This document shows, in pieces, positions 62,631 through 64,000 of a DNA stretch of 64,000 nt. This DNA comes from Micropruina sonneratiae (GTDB lineage: Bacteria; Actinomycetota; Actinomycetes; Propionibacteriales; Propionibacteriaceae). Position numbers and translations under genes: made by a program. Every line of letters begins with the position of its first letter. Within the stretch, counting starts at the first letter, position 1. Below the pieces are notes generated by a model. The model was not told where the DNA came from. It saw only the letters and a program-made list of their open reading frames with translations, and did not search any database. The stretch is taken from contig NZ_JAPDHX010000003.1 in assembly GCF_025972045.1 (NCBI RefSeq), positions 248,001-312,000 of the forward strand, in the 5' to 3' direction.

Positions 62631-63950
62631 CTACGGTCGGTTGCCGGACCGGGGACGGGTGAACGCCCATTCCGGGTCGGTCAGCATTCGGGCTCCGGAC
62701 AGTCCGGCGACCATCGCCACGACCACCAGCACGGTCGACACCCCCGACTCGATGGCGGCGTTGATGTCGGTCTGGTCGAAGTAGATCAGGGTGCGCAGCG
62801 CCGACGAGCCGGGGATCGAGACCAGCAGGGTCGGCACGGTCATGATGATCTTGGTCATCTTCAGCCAGCCGGCGACGAGCCCGCAGACCAGGCCGATGAT
62901 CACGCAGGCGACGAACGTGGCGACGTGCGGCTTCACCCCGGCGTCCAGCAGCAGTTCGCGGGGGATGTTGCCGACGATGGCGATCACCCCGGACGCCACG
63001 GCGGTGCGCGGCGGCACGTTGAACATGGTGGCCCAGCCGAAGACGGCCAGGAAGCTGGCGAGCACGATGGCCAACCACACCAGGGCCGGCGGGCCGTCGA
63101 GGCGTCCGACCGGGTCGGGGGAGACGCCGGTCACCGAGGCCACCAGCCACACCCCGATGGCCATCGCGACCACCACCATGGCGGCGTAGGCCATCCGCGG
63201 CACGCCGGCGTCCAGATCGAGACGGGTCAGGTCCAATCCGGCCGTGACAAGCGGGAATCCCGGGATGAGGAAGATCGAGGCGCAGATGAAGCCGGCCGCG
63301 AACCGATCGCTCGAAGCGCCGGCGGCCACGGTGATCAGTTCCGCGAACGCCCAGTACAGGGCGGAGGCGAGCGCTGCCGAGGTGAGCACGACCGCCAGCT
63401 GGTTGAGCTGCAGCCGGGTGAAGAGCCGATGCAGTCCGTAGGCGATTCCCGAGGCGGGCAGCACCGCGAGCACCTCGCGCCAGCTGCCGTTGGACAGCAC
63501 CGCCACCGACGCGCACGCGAAGGCGACCAGCACCACCAGCAGCCAGGCCGGGTACCGGCGCGGCTGCTTCTCGATGGCGTCCAGCCTTGCCTCGACGTCG
63601 ATCGCACGCTCACGCTCGGGCAGTTGGTTCGAGAACTGGTGCAGCCGGGCGATCCGGTCGGCGTTCACGCCCGGCCGGGTCTCGCCCACCTGGGTGCGGA
63701 AGATGCCGCGGCGTCCGATGGTGAGGATGATCTGGGTGAAGGTGACCTGGGCGTCGATCTGTTGGACGCCGACCGTGCGGGCCACCGCCGCCATCACCTC
63801 GCGCACCCGCAGCGCGCTGGTGCCGGCGCCGAGCATCATCGTGCCCGCTCGCAGCACGACGTGCGACCGGCGGATCAGGTGGGTGGGTTCGAGCTGGTCC
63901 TCGTACTCGTGCTCGTCGATCGGGCGCGGCTCGTCCTGCGCGTCGGTCAT
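62631..63950 (-). CDS. thrE: threonine/serine exporter, ThrE family
   Basis: Membrane exporter of 439 residues with both halves of the family in one chain. The N-terminal soluble part carries RAGTMMLGAGTSALRVREVM and QVTFTQIILTIG (ThrE domain), followed by about ten helices; PGFPLVTAGLDLTRLDLDAG lies near the middle, and the last four to five helices form the ThrE_2 part (GNIPRELLLDAGVKPHVATF). It exports threonine and serine by proton antiport. ATG at 63950; TAGCGT six bases upstream suggests a leaderless message. Confidence 0.92.
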   Translation of the reverse strand: MTDAQDEPRPIDEHEYEDQLEPTHLIRRSHVVLRAGTMMLGAGTSALRVREVMAAVARTVGVQQIDAQVTFTQIILTIGRRGIFRTQVGETRPGVNADRIARLHQFSNQLPERERAIDVEARLDAIEKQPRRYPAWLLVVLVAFACASVAVLSNGSWREVLAVLPASGIAYGLHRLFTRLQLNQLAVVLTSAALASALYWAFAELITVAAGASSDRFAAGFICASIFLIPGFPLVTAGLDLTRLDLDAGVPRMAYAAMVVVAMAIGVWLVASVTGVSPDPVGRLDGPPALVWLAIVLASFLAVFGWATMFNVPPRTAVASGVIAIVGNIPRELLLDAGVKPHVATFVACVIIGLVCGLVAGWLKMTKIIMTVPTLLVSIPGSSALRTLIYFDQTDINAAIESGVSTVLVVVAMVAGLSGARMLTDPEWAFTRPRSGNRP

Positions 63951-63956
63951 GGTTCC

Positions 63957-63962
63957 ACGCTA
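63957..63962 (-). promoter_or_regulatory. -10 element of leaderless thrE transcript
   Basis: TAGCGT on the minus strand ends six bases before the thrE ATG, with no Shine-Dalgarno between. It is one of about ten such arrangements in the window. Confidence 0.55.
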
Positions 63963-64000
63963 GACCCGGACGCCCGGGGCGGGCGGCGTCCGCCCGGTGG

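Overview
The window is high-GC chromosomal DNA from an actinobacterium, most likely of the Propionibacteriales type. The lineage is inferred, not shown. Supporting signs are MurT/GatD (amidation of peptidoglycan lipid II in Gram-positives), a mycothiol-era DsbA-family protein like Rv2466c, class I PPK2, an Rpi-B with the actinobacterial active-site pattern, an IS481 relic, frequent GTG/TTG starts, and many genes whose start codon sits 6-7 bases after a -10-like hexamer with no Shine-Dalgarno sequence, as expected of leaderless mRNAs.

Layout. 1-3.7 kb: a trehalose/maltose-type ABC importer (lipoprotein plus two permeases, no ATPase). 3.8-7.0 kb: tRNA-Lys, a large palindrome, and an SGNH hydrolase-murT-gatD operon. 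7.2-13.9 kb: an ABC-2 exporter with a DesK/NarL-type two-component pair, glutaminase and an MFS exporter. 14-20.5 kb: tRNA-His, a 100-nt inverted-repeat element, oligoribonuclease, PPK2, a second (glucose/mannose-like) ABC importer on the minus strand, and an MFS transporter. 20.5-26.9 kb: tRNA-Arg, a PrsW-family protease, two tandem membrane-associated GTPases and an SSB paralogue. 26.9-35.1 kb: EttA, a FAD/Fe-S D-2-hydroxyacid dehydrogenase with its MarR regulator, a long-chain acyl-CoA ligase and a two-hotdog thioesterase. 35.3-42.9 kb: flotillin plus an NfeD-like protein, 6-phosphogluconate dehydrogenase, a mannitol-dehydrogenase-family enzyme and gluconokinase. 43-48.6 kb: pyrR-pyrB-pyrC and aminopeptidase N. 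48.7-53.1 kb: an HTH/DUF2975 pair, a DsbA-family protein, rpiB, a Nei/Fpg glycosylase and a large unknown protein.

From about 53.1 to 62.6 kb the window changes character. It holds a frameshifted phosphotransferase, a resolvase without its catalytic N-terminus, a decayed small membrane-protein gene, a TetR-controlled operon (small membrane protein, FAD oxidase, NAD(P)-binding protein, membrane protein), a truncated serine hydrolase, a frameshifted alpha/beta hydrolase cut by an IS481-family remnant, an M28 peptidase, an unknown gene and the tail of a DNA methyltransferase. It reads as a decaying accessory segment. Core sequence resumes with a ThrE-type threonine/serine exporter at 62.6-63.95 kb.

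Non-coding structure is unusually rich: perfect 14-bp hairpins lie between the binding-protein and permease genes of both sugar importers, REP-like palindromes occupy three intergenic gaps, an identical 12-mer (GGGGACGGTTCC) sits in hairpins at two gene ends, and a 48-bp tandem duplication carries a complete ribosome-binding site and start codon. I found no CRISPR array, rRNA, prophage or clearly new defence system.
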